Source: Robiginitomaculum sp.
GTDB lineage: Bacteria > Pseudomonadota > Alphaproteobacteria > Caulobacterales > Maricaulaceae
DNA length: 49,499 nucleotides
Direction: 5' to 3'
NCBI GenBank assembly: GCA_021776515.1
Contig: JAJFFS010000009.1
Span: 1-49,499 of the forward strand
The notes under the pieces are model-generated. The model was given only the letters and a program-made list of their open reading frames with translations. It was not told the origin of the DNA and ran no database searches. The translations under genes were made by a program, and so were the position numbers. Below, one piece after another: positions 35,575-44,259 of this stretch (position 1 is the stretch's first letter; the number at the start of each line of letters is the position of its first letter).

Positions 35575-36521
35575 CCGCACACAAACCATTATGGCAACGT
35601 ATTGGCTGGCGGCTGGAGGCTCTGCTGTGGGACATAATGATGGGTGTATTTTCAGCCCTGCCTGTTGAAAAGGCTTCGGCCCTTGGCGGCTGGTCCTTGC
35701 GCGTTCTTGGCCCGCTTCTGCCCGCGCACCGTGCCGCGCTTATCAATGCCAAACTGGTGTTTCCCGAAATTGATGATGTGAGAGCAAAGGCACTGGCCAT
35801 GGCCGCCTGGGATAATCTGGGGCGTCTGGGGGGCGAGTTTCCACACCTGCACGAAATGCGACCATACGAGGCCGATGGCCGGGTTGAGGTGCGTGGACGC
35901 GAACATCTGGATGCCATTATCGCCTCTGGCAAACCGGCGGTCATTGTTACCGGGCATTTTGCCAATTGGGAGGTCATGGCCGCCGCTATATGCCTTGGCG
36001 GACTGAACGCCCGTGTCTCCTACCGCCATGCCAACAACCCGCATATCGACAAACGTATCAATACTATCCGCCATGGTTATGGCGTCCCGGAACTAAGCGC
36101 CAAGGGGGAGACCGGCGCACGGGAAATGCTAATTGCCATGCAAAACGGCCAGAGCGTGACGTTTCTGAACGACCAGAAATTTAACCGGGGTATTGAGGCC
36201 CCGTTTTTTGGCCATCAACTTATGACGGCGCCCGGACCGGCGCGACTGGCCCGGCGTTTTAATGCGCCTTTGCTGCCGGTTTCTGTAACGCGCTTGCCCG
36301 GCACCCGCTTTGCAGTAACGTTTCACCCCCCCCTGCACGCCGATAAAGACCCCGATAAAACCAAAGCCATCGCCAAAACAGTTGTCGCCATAAATGGCTT
36401 CTTGGAAGAACAAATTCGCGCCCACCCCCAAGACTGGTTCTGGGTGCATCGGCGCTGGCCCAAAGAGATTTACCGCAAAGGCGATAAATCCAAAGACAGC
36501 GCTGCATCCGGATTGACGTAG
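35571..36521 (+). CDS. LpxL-type lipid A acyltransferase (lauroyltransferase family)
   Basis: A 316-residue single-anchor membrane enzyme of the LpxL/HtrB family, which adds a secondary acyl chain to KDO-lipid A. The catalytic HX4E box is GHFANWE near 129-135, and later blocks are FLNDQKFNRGIEAPFFG near 197-213 and WFWVHRRWPKE near 293-303. ATG 35571 overlaps the lpxK stop, although the frame is open further back to 35502. Its 3' end overlaps the convergent M23 gene by 52 bp. No second acyltransferase (LpxM) is in the window. Confidence 0.9.
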   Translation: MTAHKPLWQRIGWRLEALLWDIMMGVFSALPVEKASALGGWSLRVLGPLLPAHRAALINAKLVFPEIDDVRAKALAMAAWDNLGRLGGEFPHLHEMRPYEADGRVEVRGREHLDAIIASGKPAVIVTGHFANWEVMAAAICLGGLNARVSYRHANNPHIDKRINTIRHGYGVPELSAKGETGAREMLIAMQNGQSVTFLNDQKFNRGIEAPFFGHQLMTAPGPARLARRFNAPLLPVSVTRLPGTRFAVTFHPPLHADKDPDKTKAIAKTVVAINGFLEEQIRAHPQDWFWVHRRWPKEIYRKGDKSKDSAASGLT

Positions 36522-37306
36522 TATCGGTTGCGCCATTTTAACGACCAGTGCAAATGCGCCCCCGTGGCGCGGCCCGTGGCCCCCACTTTGCCCAGCACTT
36601 CGCCTTTTTGAACACGCTGACCGTCCTTCACATCCAGTGCACTCATATGCATAAATACGCTGACCAGACCTTGCCCGTGGTCAAGAAACACCGTGCCCCC
36701 TTCAAAATATAAATCCGGGGCGGCCAGTGTCACCACACCGTCCGCCGGGGCGGCAATGGGTGTGCCTTTGGGCACCGCAAAATCCATGCCCATATGCGGG
36801 CGTTTTGGCTCGCCATTAAGCACCCGTTGCGAGCCGTAGAAACCGCTAATGCGAGCGCCCTCAACCGGCCTGGAAAACCCGGCAAGAAAATCATCCACAG
36901 ACACTTTGGTGGCGAAAGCGGTTTTTTTCCGGACGCTGCTTTTACGGATATGGGCCAATTGCGTTTCGGTAAAACTGGATACCTTCCCGGGTGGCAAACC
37001 ATCTATGCGCTCGATCTTGTAATCATGCGCCGCAATGGCCAGCGGCAGAGACGCGCAAGAGCCACCGGGTGCGCACACACGCAAGGTCATGTTGGGTGCG
37101 GCATCGCGCGAAAACCCCAGCACAAAGCGCCCCTTCGCATCCGCTGTCAGGTGCGCCTGAAAACCCCTGGCATCACTGATGGTAATCGTGGCGTCGGGCA
37201 AAGTGCGGCACGCCAATAGCGCGCCTTGTTCATACGCACCATGACAAACCGGGGTCGGGTCGGCACTATTGGCAATAAACATGGCCAGCGCGGCAAGCAG
37301 GGACAT
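36470..37306 (-). CDS. M23 family metalloendopeptidase (LytM-type)
   Basis: A 278-residue exported protein with an N-terminal hydrophobic signal (MSLLAALAMFIANSADP). The middle has a beta-rich domain with paired cysteines (CHGAYEQGALLAC). The catalytic domain has PHMGMDFAVPKGTP (H and D zinc ligands) and GAHLHWSL (HxH), so the active site is complete and it should cut peptidoglycan cross-links. ATG 37306 is coupled to the DUF2093 stop by TGATG; the frame is open 27 codons further upstream inside DUF2093 but lacks a signal there. It overlaps the LpxL-like gene tail to tail over 52 bp. Confidence 0.9.
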   Translation of the reverse strand: MSLLAALAMFIANSADPTPVCHGAYEQGALLACRTLPDATITISDARGFQAHLTADAKGRFVLGFSRDAAPNMTLRVCAPGGSCASLPLAIAAHDYKIERIDGLPPGKVSSFTETQLAHIRKSSVRKKTAFATKVSVDDFLAGFSRPVEGARISGFYGSQRVLNGEPKRPHMGMDFAVPKGTPIAAPADGVVTLAAPDLYFEGGTVFLDHGQGLVSVFMHMSALDVKDGQRVQKGEVLGKVGATGRATGAHLHWSLKWRNRYYVNPDAALSLDLSPLR

Positions 37307-37524
37307 CAGGATGTTTTCTGAACTGTGCGCCAGCGCGTGACCGCGGCAGTGCAATCCACATAGGCTTCTTGCAGCTCGGCACTCCAATAGCGCAGCTCAT
37401 CTAAAGGGATCTGCTTGCCGGTTTCGGCACACACGACATAAGCCCCGGCCTTCAAAATCAGAAACTCACCATCCCCGTAAGTCAGGTCCGCTTCACCGCT
37501 AAAACTTTTGCCAAATCTGTTCAT
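37306..37524 (-). CDS. DUF2093 family protein
   Basis: A 72-residue protein with LTYGDGEFLILKAGAYVVCA and GKQIPLDELRYWSAELQEAY, the conserved core of DUF2093, an alphaproteobacterial family of unknown function. The two cysteines in VVCAETGKQ and YVDCTAA may bind metal. In rhizobia the family is commonly found near lpxK; here it sits just beyond the lipid A operon on the other strand. It is translationally coupled to the M23 gene. Confidence 0.85.
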   Translation of the reverse strand: MNRFGKSFSGEADLTYGDGEFLILKAGAYVVCAETGKQIPLDELRYWSAELQEAYVDCTAAVTRWRTVQKTS

Positions 37525-37561
37525 AGGTGCTGATTACCATAATGAGTGTTTAAATTCTAAC

Positions 37562-37591
37562 AAAAAAGCCCGGCTTCTCGACCGGGCTTTT
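37562..37591 (-). terminator. intrinsic terminator after the Bax inhibitor-1 gene
   Basis: GCCCGG (37568-37573) pairs with CCGGGC (37582-37587) around an 8-base loop. Runs of A on the left and T on the right let it work in both directions; on the minus strand it ends the gene at 37614-38342 with six U residues. Confidence 0.85.
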
Positions 37592-37613
37592 CATGAAAAA
37601 ATGAAAGTGGACC

Positions 37614-38342
37614 TTAGCCGCGGCTGCCACCCATAAAGCGCAGCAGAAACAGGAACAGGTTGAGAAAATCAAGATAGAGGCTCAGCGCCCCCATAATCGC
37701 AACCCGGCCCGCCATTTCGGCATTAGCCCCGATTTGGTAATAGCTGTGTTTGAGGCGCTGGGTATCCCATGCGGTCAACCCGGCAAACACCACAACACCA
37801 ATGGCCGAGATGGCAAAATCCATGGCCGAGGATTTAAGGAAGAGATTAACCACCATAGCAATGATAAGGCCAAAAAGCCCCATCATCATGAAGCTGCCCA
37901 TAGCGGATAAATTCTTTTTGGTCGTATAGCCCCACAGGCTTAACGCACCGAAGGATGCCGCCGTGATAAAGAATACCTTGACGATGGAAAGCCCGGTATA
38001 GGCAAGAAAAATATAGGAAAGCGAAAGCCCCATCACTGCAGAAAAAGCGAAAAACCACATGCGCGCCGTACCCGGGGACATCTTCATCACCCGTGCGGAC
38101 AGATAGATCACAAAGCCGAGCGGAGCCAGCATCACCACCCACCTTAGGGGCGTACCATGCACCATTTGCATGAGGGGCTGACTTTGCGATGCAAAAAATG
38201 CCACCAGCCCGGTGATAGCCAGACCAATGCTCATATTATTGTAAATGCCCAGCATAAAGGTGCGCAAACCTGCGTCCACGCTGGTGTCCATTGTCTGTAC
38301 GCCTGTCATTGTACGATTTGGGGCACGATTGAAATCGTTCAT
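37614..38342 (-). CDS. Bax inhibitor-1/YccA family membrane protein
   Basis: A 242-residue inner-membrane protein with seven hydrophobic helices. Family landmarks are MSIGLAITGLVAFF near the N-terminus, FFITAASFGALSLWGYTTKK near 125-144 and GLTAWDTQRLKHSYY near 189-203; the aspartate in AWDTQ lies in the proton/calcium sensing site known from homologues. Bacterial members act as calcium leak channels or interact with FtsH. ATG 38342 follows aggaagatcacc; the track of open frame continues five codons upstream. A terminator follows it. Confidence 0.92.
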   Translation of the reverse strand: MNDFNRAPNRTMTGVQTMDTSVDAGLRTFMLGIYNNMSIGLAITGLVAFFASQSQPLMQMVHGTPLRWVVMLAPLGFVIYLSARVMKMSPGTARMWFFAFSAVMGLSLSYIFLAYTGLSIVKVFFITAASFGALSLWGYTTKKNLSAMGSFMMMGLFGLIIAMVVNLFLKSSAMDFAISAIGVVVFAGLTAWDTQRLKHSYYQIGANAEMAGRVAIMGALSLYLDFLNLFLFLLRFMGGSRG

Positions 38343-38564
38343 GGTGATCTTCCTCATATGGTGCTGCCCTGTGGCAGCTTTGTAACAATATCGGTGTTTT
38401 TAGCACCAGATTCAAGGCTTCAAGCCTCACTTTTCTGTAATGCCCGGCAACGCAGGGTCAGGCGTGCCAAACACACGGATTAGCCATGCCCTGTCAGACT
38501 GGCTTGCCCGCCAGCTGAAAACACCACACAATCTCCCTCTACCCGATACGAAACAGGAAATTTT

Positions 38565-39605
38565 ATGCAATACCGTCCGCTTGGCCGCACCGGCCTGAAT
38601 ATCTCCTCAATTGGTCTTGGCACCATGACCTGGGGCCAGCAAAATTCCGAGGCCCAGGGCCACGAACAAATGGATTATGCCGTAGCGTGCGGGGTGAATT
38701 TTTTTGACACTGCCGAGCTTTACGCCGTACCGCCAAAGCCGGAAACCCAAGGAAGCACCGAAACCATTATCGGTACCTGGTTCAAGGCGCGGCAAAATCG
38801 TGATAAAATTATTCTGGCGACCAAGATTGCCGGGCGTTCACCGATGAACTGGTTTCGTGAGGATGGCGGCAAGACCCGCCTTGTCCCTGCACAAATTGAC
38901 GAGGCCGTGGAAAAAAGCCTGAAGCGATTACAAACCGATTATATCGACCTTTATCAACTGCATTGGCCTGACCGCAAACTGGCACTTTTTGGGGGCCATG
39001 GGTACACGGACTACCCGGAGGACTTTACCGCCTTTGCGGTAATTCTGGAAGCGCTGGAGCGCCATGTGCAAAAGGGTAATATCCGCCATATTGGTGTTTC
39101 CAATGAAACCGCCTGGGGGGTGATGCGTTATTTGAATGAGGCAGAGAAGCGCGGTTTGCCCCGCATTGCCTCTATCCAGAACGCCTATAATCTTCTTAAC
39201 CGTTCGTTTGAAACCGGCCTTGCAGAAACATCATTACGCGAAGATGTGGGCCTGCTGGCTTATTCGCCGCTGGGGCAAGGCGTGTTAAGCGGAAAATATC
39301 TGGACGGTGCCAGACCGGAAGGCGCACGCGGCACCTTGTTTGGACGGCTGGAGCGTTATCAGGGGCCGGGTGCCGAGACGGCGATCAAGGCCTCTATGGA
39401 TTGCGCCCGCAATCATGGGCTTAGTCCAGTGCAACTGGCGTTGAAGTTTTGTGACACACGCCCCTTTGTCACCTCAACCCTGATCGGGGCAACAACCATG
39501 GACCAGCTCAAAGAAAACATCGAGGCCTTTGATGTGACCTGGAGTGATGAACTGGAAGTGGCGGCAAACGCGCTCAATGTCGCTCACCGCTCGCCCTGCC
39601 CTTAA
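38565..39605 (+). CDS. aldo/keto reductase, Tas-like
   Basis: A 346-residue NADPH-dependent reductase with a TIM-barrel fold. The opening MQYRPLGRTGLNISSIGLGT, the catalytic D/Y region FFDTAELYA near 47-55, K84-type lysine in ILATKIAGR, and the LHWPD histidine near 126 are all present. GATTMDQLKENIEA near 307-320 binds the cofactor adenine. The length and the long DRKLALFGG loop fit the Tas subgroup. The substrate is unknown. thpR follows after 18 bp. Confidence 0.9.
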   Translation: MQYRPLGRTGLNISSIGLGTMTWGQQNSEAQGHEQMDYAVACGVNFFDTAELYAVPPKPETQGSTETIIGTWFKARQNRDKIILATKIAGRSPMNWFREDGGKTRLVPAQIDEAVEKSLKRLQTDYIDLYQLHWPDRKLALFGGHGYTDYPEDFTAFAVILEALERHVQKGNIRHIGVSNETAWGVMRYLNEAEKRGLPRIASIQNAYNLLNRSFETGLAETSLREDVGLLAYSPLGQGVLSGKYLDGARPEGARGTLFGRLERYQGPGAETAIKASMDCARNHGLSPVQLALKFCDTRPFVTSTLIGATTMDQLKENIEAFDVTWSDELEVAANALNVAHRSPCP

Positions 39606-39623
39606 AAAGGAAAACCCACGCTG

Positions 39624-40163
39624 ATGCGCCTGTTTGCTGCCCTGCCAGTTCCTGATGAAATTGCCGAGCCGCTTTTGGGCCTTCAACACGGAGTGCCGGG
39701 CGCACGCTGGCGTCCCCGGGAAAACTTTCACATTACCTTGTGCTTTTTTGGAGACGTTTCTGACCCGGCCATCGCCAAAGAGCTGGACGAGGAACTAAGC
39801 CGTATCAATGCACCTGCGTTACATCTGGAACTGGGGGAAATCGGGGTTTTCGGGGGGCGCGAACCCCGCGCCCTGTGGATAGGGTTTGCACAAAACCCGG
39901 CGCTTGAAGAGCTGGCCGATGCCTGTAAACAGGCCGCGCAAAGGCTGGGCATAAAGATCGGACGCAAATCTTACCTGCCGCATATTACCCTTGCCTATTG
40001 TCGGGGGACCCTGGATGTGGATGCGGCACGGTTTATGGAACGAACGGCGGGCTTTATTGCTCCGGAATTTGAGGTGGATAGTTTCGCCCTGTACCGCAGC
40101 CATTTAGGCACTGACCCGGCGCGTTATGTCCCGCAAGCGCATTACATACTGAACAGCTTTTAG
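39624..40163 (+). CDS. thpR: RNA 2',3'-cyclic phosphodiesterase
   Basis: A 179-residue protein of the 2H phosphoesterase family. The two catalytic HxT motifs are HITLCFFG at 36-43 and HITLAYC at 120-126, and the opening MRLFAALPVPDEI is typical. The enzyme opens 2',3'-cyclic phosphates on RNA ends (formerly annotated 2'-5' RNA ligase). It probably forms a transcript with the aldo/keto reductase gene 18 bp upstream. Confidence 0.93.
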   Translation: MRLFAALPVPDEIAEPLLGLQHGVPGARWRPRENFHITLCFFGDVSDPAIAKELDEELSRINAPALHLELGEIGVFGGREPRALWIGFAQNPALEELADACKQAAQRLGIKIGRKSYLPHITLAYCRGTLDVDAARFMERTAGFIAPEFEVDSFALYRSHLGTDPARYVPQAHYILNSF

Positions 40164-40220
40164 GTTTTTCTGGCTTTTTGTTCGGCGCGGTTCCACAATG
40201 CCCGGGAAAGGGGATTAAAG

Positions 40221-41438
40221 ATGAACATTGTGCGTCTGTCTATCGGGTTTGCCGCCCTGGCCTTAATAGCGGCGGGATGCGGGGAGCAATCTGCCAAAGC
40301 GCCCGTAAGTTCTGAAAGCGCTGCCTTTCAGAAAAAATTACAAACGCAATTACTGGATGCCAAACCCGGTGATGTCATCACTATTCCTGAAGGTACATTC
40401 ACCTTTGATCGTTCGTTATCACTAACCGTTGACGGGGTGACTATTCGCGGCGCGGGCCATGACAAAACCATTTTATCGTTCAAGGGCCAGATCGCCGGTG
40501 CCGAGGGACTTCTGGTCACCGCCAGTGATTTTACCATAGAGAACCTTGCCATTGAAGACACCAAAGGCGATGCCCTGAAAATCAATGAAGGAAAAAATAT
40601 TGTTATTCGCGCCGTGCGTACCGAATGGACGAACGGACCGGACGTGAACAACGGGGCCTATGGTATTTATCCGGTGCAGACGCAAAACGTGTTGATCGAA
40701 GACAGCATAGCTATTGGCGCTTCGGATGCGGGCATTTATGTGGGCCAGTCGAAAAACATCATTATGCGGCGCAACCGGGTAGAACAAAACGTCGCCGGGC
40801 TGGAGGTCGAAAACTCTATCAATGCCGATGTTTATGATAATATCGCCACCAATAACACAGGCGGTATTTTAGTTTTTAACCTGCCTAATCTGGAACAGCG
40901 TGGTTACCAGACCCGGGTGCATGACAATCAGGTTTTTGCCAATAACCTCAAAAACTTTGCCCATAAAGGGGCCATTGTCGCCAGCGTTCCGGCGGGCACC
41001 GGCATTATCATCAGCGCCAATGACGAGGTGGAAATTTTTAATAATGTCATCAAGGACAATAAAACCTCTAACATTGTTATTTCCAGTTATTTCTCCATTG
41101 GCTCGATGAACAAAAAAGGCATTAAGGGCAGCTTTGATCCCTACCCTGAGGGCATATTTATTCATGATAATATCTTTGAAGGCGGTGGCAATGCGCCCGC
41201 CCCGCTGGAGTTAAAAGCCTTAAAACTGGCCATGTTTGGCCTAAAAGGCCGCCTGCCGGATATTTTGTGGGACGGCTATATCAATGAAAAACTGCCCGCG
41301 GATACCAAGCGCCTGTGTGTGCAAAATGGCGCGGCGCAAGTTATCAATGCCGATGGCCCGGGCGGGTATAAAAAACCCAATATGAAACAAGCCGCCTACG
41401 CCTGCACCCTGCCTGCCCTGCCCGAAGTCAAACTTTGA
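40221..41438 (+). CDS. parallel beta-helix lipoprotein (SO_2929 / TIGR03805 type)
   Basis: A 405-residue exported lipoprotein, lipobox LIAAGC with C20. Residues about 55-310 form a right-handed parallel beta-helix with recurring turns such as GVTIRGAGHDKTIL, FTIENLAIEDT, GIYVGQSKNIIMRRN and EIFNNVIKDNKTSNI. The family is known as the partner of the diheme cytochrome encoded 1 bp downstream, and the pair recurs in Shewanella and Hyphomonas. Beta-helix proteins often bind or cleave polysaccharides, but no lyase residues are recognised. A gaaaggggat site precedes ATG 40221. Confidence 0.85.
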   Translation: MNIVRLSIGFAALALIAAGCGEQSAKAPVSSESAAFQKKLQTQLLDAKPGDVITIPEGTFTFDRSLSLTVDGVTIRGAGHDKTILSFKGQIAGAEGLLVTASDFTIENLAIEDTKGDALKINEGKNIVIRAVRTEWTNGPDVNNGAYGIYPVQTQNVLIEDSIAIGASDAGIYVGQSKNIIMRRNRVEQNVAGLEVENSINADVYDNIATNNTGGILVFNLPNLEQRGYQTRVHDNQVFANNLKNFAHKGAIVASVPAGTGIIISANDEVEIFNNVIKDNKTSNIVISSYFSIGSMNKKGIKGSFDPYPEGIFIHDNIFEGGGNAPAPLELKALKLAMFGLKGRLPDILWDGYINEKLPADTKRLCVQNGAAQVINADGPGGYKKPNMKQAAYACTLPALPEVKL

Positions 41439-41439
41439 T

Positions 41440-42555
41440 ATGCGGCTTTGGCTGACCCTGTTGGTATTTGTGGTGGCTTGTTCCGAAGCGCCGCCCACCG
41501 TCACGCCTCACATGGAGGAAAACCCTGAAAGGTTAAGCGCCTGGGGTATTGTCGCGGTACGTGGTGATGAGCTGGCGCTTGGACATGATGTTGTACCTTA
41601 CGATCTCAATACGCCGCTTTATACCGATGCAGCGCACAAGCTGCGCAATTTGTGGATACCACCCGGTAAGTCGGCGCAATATCAAGAAGGGCAGGCACTT
41701 GATTTTCCGCATGGCACCATCATTTCCAAAACATTTTATTACCCCAAGGACGATGCTGGAACGCTGCTTAACACCTATGACATGAGCACAGATTTTGCTG
41801 GTGAAGGGCTAAACCTGCGCGCCGTCCGCCTGATTGAAACCCGGCTTCTGGTTCACCGCGAAACGGGCTGGGTGGCCCTGCCCTATATCTGGAACAAGGC
41901 ACAAACCGATGCTGTACTGGAACGCACTGGCGGTGCCATGGCTTTGCGCTTGCAAAAGGGTGATGGGCAAATGCAAGATTTTACCTATGTGGTGCCCAAT
42001 ACCAATCAGTGCGCCGGGTGCCACGCCCCCAACGCCACCACCAAGGCCATCAAACCCATTGGCCCGGCGACGCGCCATCTGAATAAACCCTATACTTATG
42101 CCGGCGGCGTGGAAAATCAGCTGGAACATCTGGCCCGGCTTGGATATTTGAGAGGTTTTGACAGTGCCGAGGCGGCACCGCGCAATGCAAACTGGCGCGA
42201 TGAAAACGAGACGCTGGACAGCCGCGCACGGGCTTATCTGGACATAAATTGCGGGCATTGCCACAACCCGGTGGGGGCGGCGGATACCTCGGCATTATAC
42301 CTTGACCGGCCAGAGCATACCTACCCCACCGGCAATACCGGCCTGTGCAAGCCGCCGGTTGCCGCCGGGCAAGGCACGGGCGGTTATCGTTTCTCCATTG
42401 TGCCCGGCAAGGCAGAACAATCTATCCTTGTCTACCGTATGGCCTCCACCAACCCGGCGGCGATGATGCCAGAACTGGGCCGCTCTACCGCCGACACAGA
42501 TGGCGTGGCGCTGATTACCGCCTGGATAAACGCCATGGAAGGGGGGTGTGAATAG
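41440..42555 (+). CDS. SO_2930-family diheme c-type cytochrome lipoprotein
   Basis: A 371-residue exported protein starting with a short lipoprotein signal, lipobox VVAC with C14. The two heme-binding sites are CAGCH near 191 and CGHCH near 271; methionines such as MMPEL may be axial ligands. The N-terminal half is a beta-rich domain with YDLNTPLYTDAAHK. The family (TIGR03806, HNE_0200) is always found beside the beta-helix partner. Its role is unknown; an extracytoplasmic redox step at a surface polymer is one guess. Gap to the beta-helix gene is 1 bp, so they are cotranscribed. Confidence 0.88.
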   Translation: MRLWLTLLVFVVACSEAPPTVTPHMEENPERLSAWGIVAVRGDELALGHDVVPYDLNTPLYTDAAHKLRNLWIPPGKSAQYQEGQALDFPHGTIISKTFYYPKDDAGTLLNTYDMSTDFAGEGLNLRAVRLIETRLLVHRETGWVALPYIWNKAQTDAVLERTGGAMALRLQKGDGQMQDFTYVVPNTNQCAGCHAPNATTKAIKPIGPATRHLNKPYTYAGGVENQLEHLARLGYLRGFDSAEAAPRNANWRDENETLDSRARAYLDINCGHCHNPVGAADTSALYLDRPEHTYPTGNTGLCKPPVAAGQGTGGYRFSIVPGKAEQSILVYRMASTNPAAMMPELGRSTADTDGVALITAWINAMEGGCE

Positions 42556-42568
42556 GTAGGTTCAGTCC

Positions 42569-43468
42569 CTAACCGGCATGTGGATTGTGAAACATATTCT
42601 GGATAATTTTTCCGGACACCAGTTCAAACTCCCAATACCGTTTGTGCGGGCCATCCACCTCGCTGTGATCATCCCAATGAATTTCCACATTTCCGTGTAG
42701 CTCGATCACATTGCCTTTATCCCACTGCACAAACAAAATGGAGGCGCGCTTGTTGGTTTGTAAATTACCAAAGGTGTTAAAGAAATAATTGCCCCGGTAA
42801 TCAGGCACGCGAAACTTGCGGTCGCTCATTATTTCGATAAACCCCGGCGGGCCGCCGCGATGCGATATGTCAGCGGCACCATCATGTTCGGGGTCCATAG
42901 CCTGACACGCCGAAGCGATAAAAAAAGTGTCGGCCTTGGCAATGATCGCTTTAACCTCGGCAGGAAAGGTCTCAAAACTTATCCCGGATGTCATGGACTG
43001 CGATGCGGGCAGGGGAGAAAACTCACGCGGCACAATATATTTGGGGCAATTGCCATAGGCCTGATCAATCTCGATTTGCAGAAGATCCGGTGTGTTTTTG
43101 ACCACTTTGCCAAAAAACCTGTTGCGGCGCTTTACCGAGGCCAGCAAACCAAGGCCGCCAACGTTTTGGCCAATGAAAAGCGCGTTCGAGAGATGCTCGC
43201 CCGGAGACTGAATGTTCACAAACCGGGCGGAGCTGATGCTGACAAATCCCGGCTTGCCAACCAGAAGTTTGGCGACGGGGGAGCCGTCTTTTTGAGCAAA
43301 CCCCAAATAAAGGCTGGATAGCAAAGGGTAAAATTCCTGATGCTGTTCAGGCATTTCTGTTTTGACAAAATTGTGCGCAACATCAGCCAGAATTTCGCGC
43401 GCGCCCGCACGGGTTTGTAAAAACTTCTCCCCGTCATGAAACGGATCTTTTATACCGTTAAGTGTCAT
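42569..43468 (-). CDS. pyridoxamine 5'-phosphate oxidase family flavin-binding protein
   Basis: A 299-residue protein with split-barrel sequence: LLVGKPGFVSISSARFVNIQ near 69-88, FIGQNVGGLGLL, and a second barrel half with FFIASACQAMDPEHDGAADI near 184-203 and GNYFFNTFGNLQTN near 230-243. This resembles the larger COG3576 type, which binds FMN; the exact reaction is unknown. It is convergent with the diheme cytochrome gene, 13 bp apart, and the start at 43468 is followed upstream by a 206-bp gap with no other gene. Confidence 0.82.
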   Translation of the reverse strand: MTLNGIKDPFHDGEKFLQTRAGAREILADVAHNFVKTEMPEQHQEFYPLLSSLYLGFAQKDGSPVAKLLVGKPGFVSISSARFVNIQSPGEHLSNALFIGQNVGGLGLLASVKRRNRFFGKVVKNTPDLLQIEIDQAYGNCPKYIVPREFSPLPASQSMTSGISFETFPAEVKAIIAKADTFFIASACQAMDPEHDGAADISHRGGPPGFIEIMSDRKFRVPDYRGNYFFNTFGNLQTNKRASILFVQWDKGNVIELHGNVEIHWDDHSEVDGPHKRYWEFELVSGKIIQNMFHNPHAG

Positions 43469-43674
43469 TCTGTCCTCCGCGCTGACCTGTATCCGCTACA
43501 ACAGAACCCAGATTATATTCAAAAACACTGCCTTGCTCCATAAAATGACGCTGTGCATGAAAGCTATTCAATTATGAGGCCTGCCACCGCATTATAGTGC
43601 ATGAGCGGGATGACAGAGCGCGCTGGGAAGGCCATATAACGCAGGTGAAACATGTGGGTAAGGGAAGCACCATC

Positions 43675-44259
43675 ATGACCATCGAAAAAGATTTTATCAG
43701 CGCGCAGGAACTCTTGCGGGATTCGTTCATATTGGCCGAAAAAATTGTGCTAAGCGGCTTTCACCCGGACTATATCGTTGGCGTCTGGCGCGGCGGCACG
43801 CCGGTCGGCATTGCGGTGCAGGAAGCGCTGGATTTTTGTGGCATTCCTTCGGACCATATCTCTATTCGCACCTCATCCTATCATGGCATAGAGCAACAGG
43901 ACGATAATGTGCGCGTACATGGCCTGCATTATCTGGTTGAAAACATGAGCGCTGAAAACAGCCTTTTGATCCTTGATGATGTGTTCGATTCGGGACGCTC
44001 TATTGATGCCATCATCAGCGAGCTGACCCGCCTTTGCCGGCGCAACATGCCCGCTGATGTGCGCACCGGCACGGTTTATTACAAACCGACAAAAAACAAA
44101 ACTGACCGCACACCGGATTATTACGTCCATGAAACCGAGACATGGCTGGTGTTCCCGCACGAGCTGGACGGCCTGTCGGAAGATGAGGTGCGGGATAATA
44201 AAGAAATGCCCGAAAGCCTGATTAAACTACACCGCGCCGCCAATGAAGGAAGCCAATAA
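43675..44259 (+). CDS. phosphoribosyltransferase (hypoxanthine/xanthine type)
   Basis: A 194-residue protein. The PRPP-binding loop is LLILDDVFDSGRSID near 97-111, with the upstream loop IVGVWRGGTPVGIAV near 37-51. It fits purine phosphoribosyltransferases, which salvage hypoxanthine, guanine or xanthine using PRPP. A C-terminal DYYVHETETWLVFPHE helps define the family. ATG 43675 has gggaag upstream and gives the family start; the frame opens 26 codons earlier without similarity. Its TAA overlaps the gabD ATG by one base. Confidence 0.85.
   Translation: MTIEKDFISAQELLRDSFILAEKIVLSGFHPDYIVGVWRGGTPVGIAVQEALDFCGIPSDHISIRTSSYHGIEQQDDNVRVHGLHYLVENMSAENSLLILDDVFDSGRSIDAIISELTRLCRRNMPADVRTGTVYYKPTKNKTDRTPDYYVHETETWLVFPHELDGLSEDEVRDNKEMPESLIKLHRAANEGSQ

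Noticed and set aside
38433-38596. Plus-strand frame starting MPGNAGSGVPN before the aldo/keto reductase gene
   Set aside because: It runs out of frame into the reductase gene, has no ribosome site and no recognisable motif.
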